DNA of 5,978 nt from Planctomycetales bacterium (lineage in GTDB: Bacteria > Planctomycetota > Planctomycetia > Isosphaerales > Isosphaeraceae), in the NCBI GenBank assembly GCA_027451455.1, contig DAIDJI010000363.1, forward strand, positions 1 through 5,978, given 5' to 3'. This document shows, piece after piece, positions 5,484-5,978 of the stretch. Below the pieces are notes generated by a model that made no database searches, was not told where the DNA came from, and saw nothing but the letters and a program-made list of their open reading frames with translations. Made by a program: the position numbers and the translations under genes. Each line of letters begins with the position of its first letter. Within the stretch, counting starts at the first letter, position 1.

Positions 5484-5590
5484 AGTTGCACGCGGAGACG
5501 CAGAGAAACCAAAGCGATGAGGACCTCGGCCAAAAACGATTTGTTCGCTCTCTTTTTGGTTGTCTTCTCAGCGTATCCGCGCAAAATTTT
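5484..5590. repeat. Long imperfect palindrome, probable dispersed repeat unit
   Basis: CGCGGAGACGCAGAGAA (5491-5507) and the reverse complement of 5565-5581 agree at 15 of 17 bases. The match continues inward, with gaps, through ACCAAA and GCGA (5508-5517) against TCGCTCTCTTTTTGGTTGT (5545-5563), and outward through TTG/CAA. The arm sequence (CGCGGAGACGCAGAGA, read back as TCTCTGCGTCTCCGCG) is of a kind I associate with dispersed palindromic repeats in large bacterial genomes. The spacer between the arms is richer in A and T than the surroundings. Boundaries are approximate. Confidence 0.6.
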
Positions 5591-5619
5591 TCATCTCCAC
5601 GATGGCCCTTCGAAGTCCC

Positions 5620-5978
5620 CTAGCGGACGCCAAGGGGGATCGTTGCTGGCTTGCCGTCGAGCTCGACCTTGAGGACGCCGTCGACGCCGCCGGTTCCGGC
5701 GAAGAGAGCGGGGCCGCTCGGGGTGACGAGAGCCTCGCCCTCGGTCCTGAGCTCGACCTTTTTCTTGCCGACTTCGAGGGTGCCGGTGGTGGGTGGAGCG
5801 ATCGCAGTTTTGCCGTCCTCGTTGAGGAAGTAGAAACTCACTTCGCCGGTCATCGAGGTATTTTTCGAGGCGGCCGGCTTCTGGACGACCTCGACTTTTT
5901 CCTTGCGGCCGGGGATGGAGAGGACGTTACCCTGGTGGGGTGGCGGGGCGGTTTCGGGGAGGGTTGTCATCGGCGTCG
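5620..5978 (-). CDS. Probable exported or lipoprotein-type protein, C-terminal part (5' end outside window)
   Basis: The frame is open to the right edge; an ATG lies at 5970, 8 bases from it, so whether that is the start cannot be judged from an upstream ribosome site. From that Met the protein is 116 residues and has no signal peptide. PPPHQGNVLSIPGRKEKVEVVQKP resembles the segment that in many planctomycete secreted lipoproteins follows the signal peptide and lipobox, so I favour a start further upstream. The rest is beta-rich: GEVSFYFLNEDGKTAIAPPTTGTLEVGKKKVELRT, then a short Gly-rich turn (FAGTGGVDG) and LKVELDGKPATIPLGVR at the end. This looks like a small beta-sandwich with two halves. 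It shares strand with the ferredoxin but lies 416 bases upstream, so it is probably a separate unit. Function is unknown; copper- or heavy-metal-related annotation would be a guess. Confidence 0.65.
   Translation of the reverse strand, partial: TPMTTLPETAPPPHQGNVLSIPGRKEKVEVVQKPAASKNTSMTGEVSFYFLNEDGKTAIAPPTTGTLEVGKKKVELRTEGEALVTPSGPALFAGTGGVDGVLKVELDGKPATIPLGVR

Larger units (their letters stand above)
5204..5619. other. Non-coding stretch between ferredoxin and the right-hand gene
   Basis: No convincing gene is seen across these 416 bases. They hold the ferredoxin ribosome binding site (5214-5219), a possible promoter at 5376-5404, a 6-bp dyad at 5385-5400 and a long imperfect palindrome from about 5484. 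The open frames crossing it are low-complexity in protein terms and run through the palindrome, so I do not call them. Confidence 0.6.

Noticed and set aside
5294..5584. Minus-strand 96-residue open frame
   Set aside because: Its N-terminal third is the translation of the palindromic repeat and the rest is Arg/Pro-rich without pattern; best read as repeat-derived noise.
1..5978. CRISPR array, tRNA, rRNA or insertion sequence
   Set aside because: No regularly spaced repeats, no recognisable tRNA or rRNA segments and no transposase seen.

Overview
The window is GC-rich bacterial DNA. The tight same-strand operon, DevC/DevA/DevB-type exporter genes, small Arg/Lys-rich zinc-ribbon protein and soft 'HQG..IPG' type exported protein at the right edge suggest a planctomycete, possibly of the Isosphaeraceae. 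That placement is an inference from overall style; no rRNA or marker gene is present to test it.

Left and centre (1-4516, all + strand): the 3' end of an HNH-endonuclease-like gene is cut by the window edge. It is joined by a 4-base ATGA overlap to a short-chain dehydrogenase/reductase (SDR). After 33 bases, in the same reading frame, comes a complete three-gene exporter: permease (DevC/MacB-FtsX type), ATPase (DevA/LolD/MacB type) and membrane fusion protein (DevB/HlyD type). A 169-residue protein with about four membrane spans follows. Junctions are overlaps or short gaps, so genes 2-6 probably form one transcript. The logical reading is an envelope export system, perhaps for a lipid or glycolipid modified by the SDR. 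No outer-membrane TolC-type channel is encoded here.

Middle (4517-4873): a good sigma-70-like promoter precedes a structured leader with a tandem GC-rich repeat and hairpins, then a 42-residue, very basic CxxC-x10-CxxC zinc-ribbon protein. It ends in a perfect 8-bp GC hairpin that probably also serves the convergent gene.

Right (4874-5978, all - strand): an adrenodoxin-type [2Fe-2S] ferredoxin, then a 416-base non-coding stretch with a possible promoter and a roughly 100-base imperfect palindrome that looks like a dispersed repeat. Last is the C-terminal part of a probable exported or lipoprotein-type protein that runs off the window.

The points most worth following up are the SDR plus DevCAB-like cluster with its unassigned membrane protein, the tiny zinc-ribbon gene with its unusual leader, and the palindromic repeat. 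I see no CRISPR array, tRNA, rRNA or insertion sequence.
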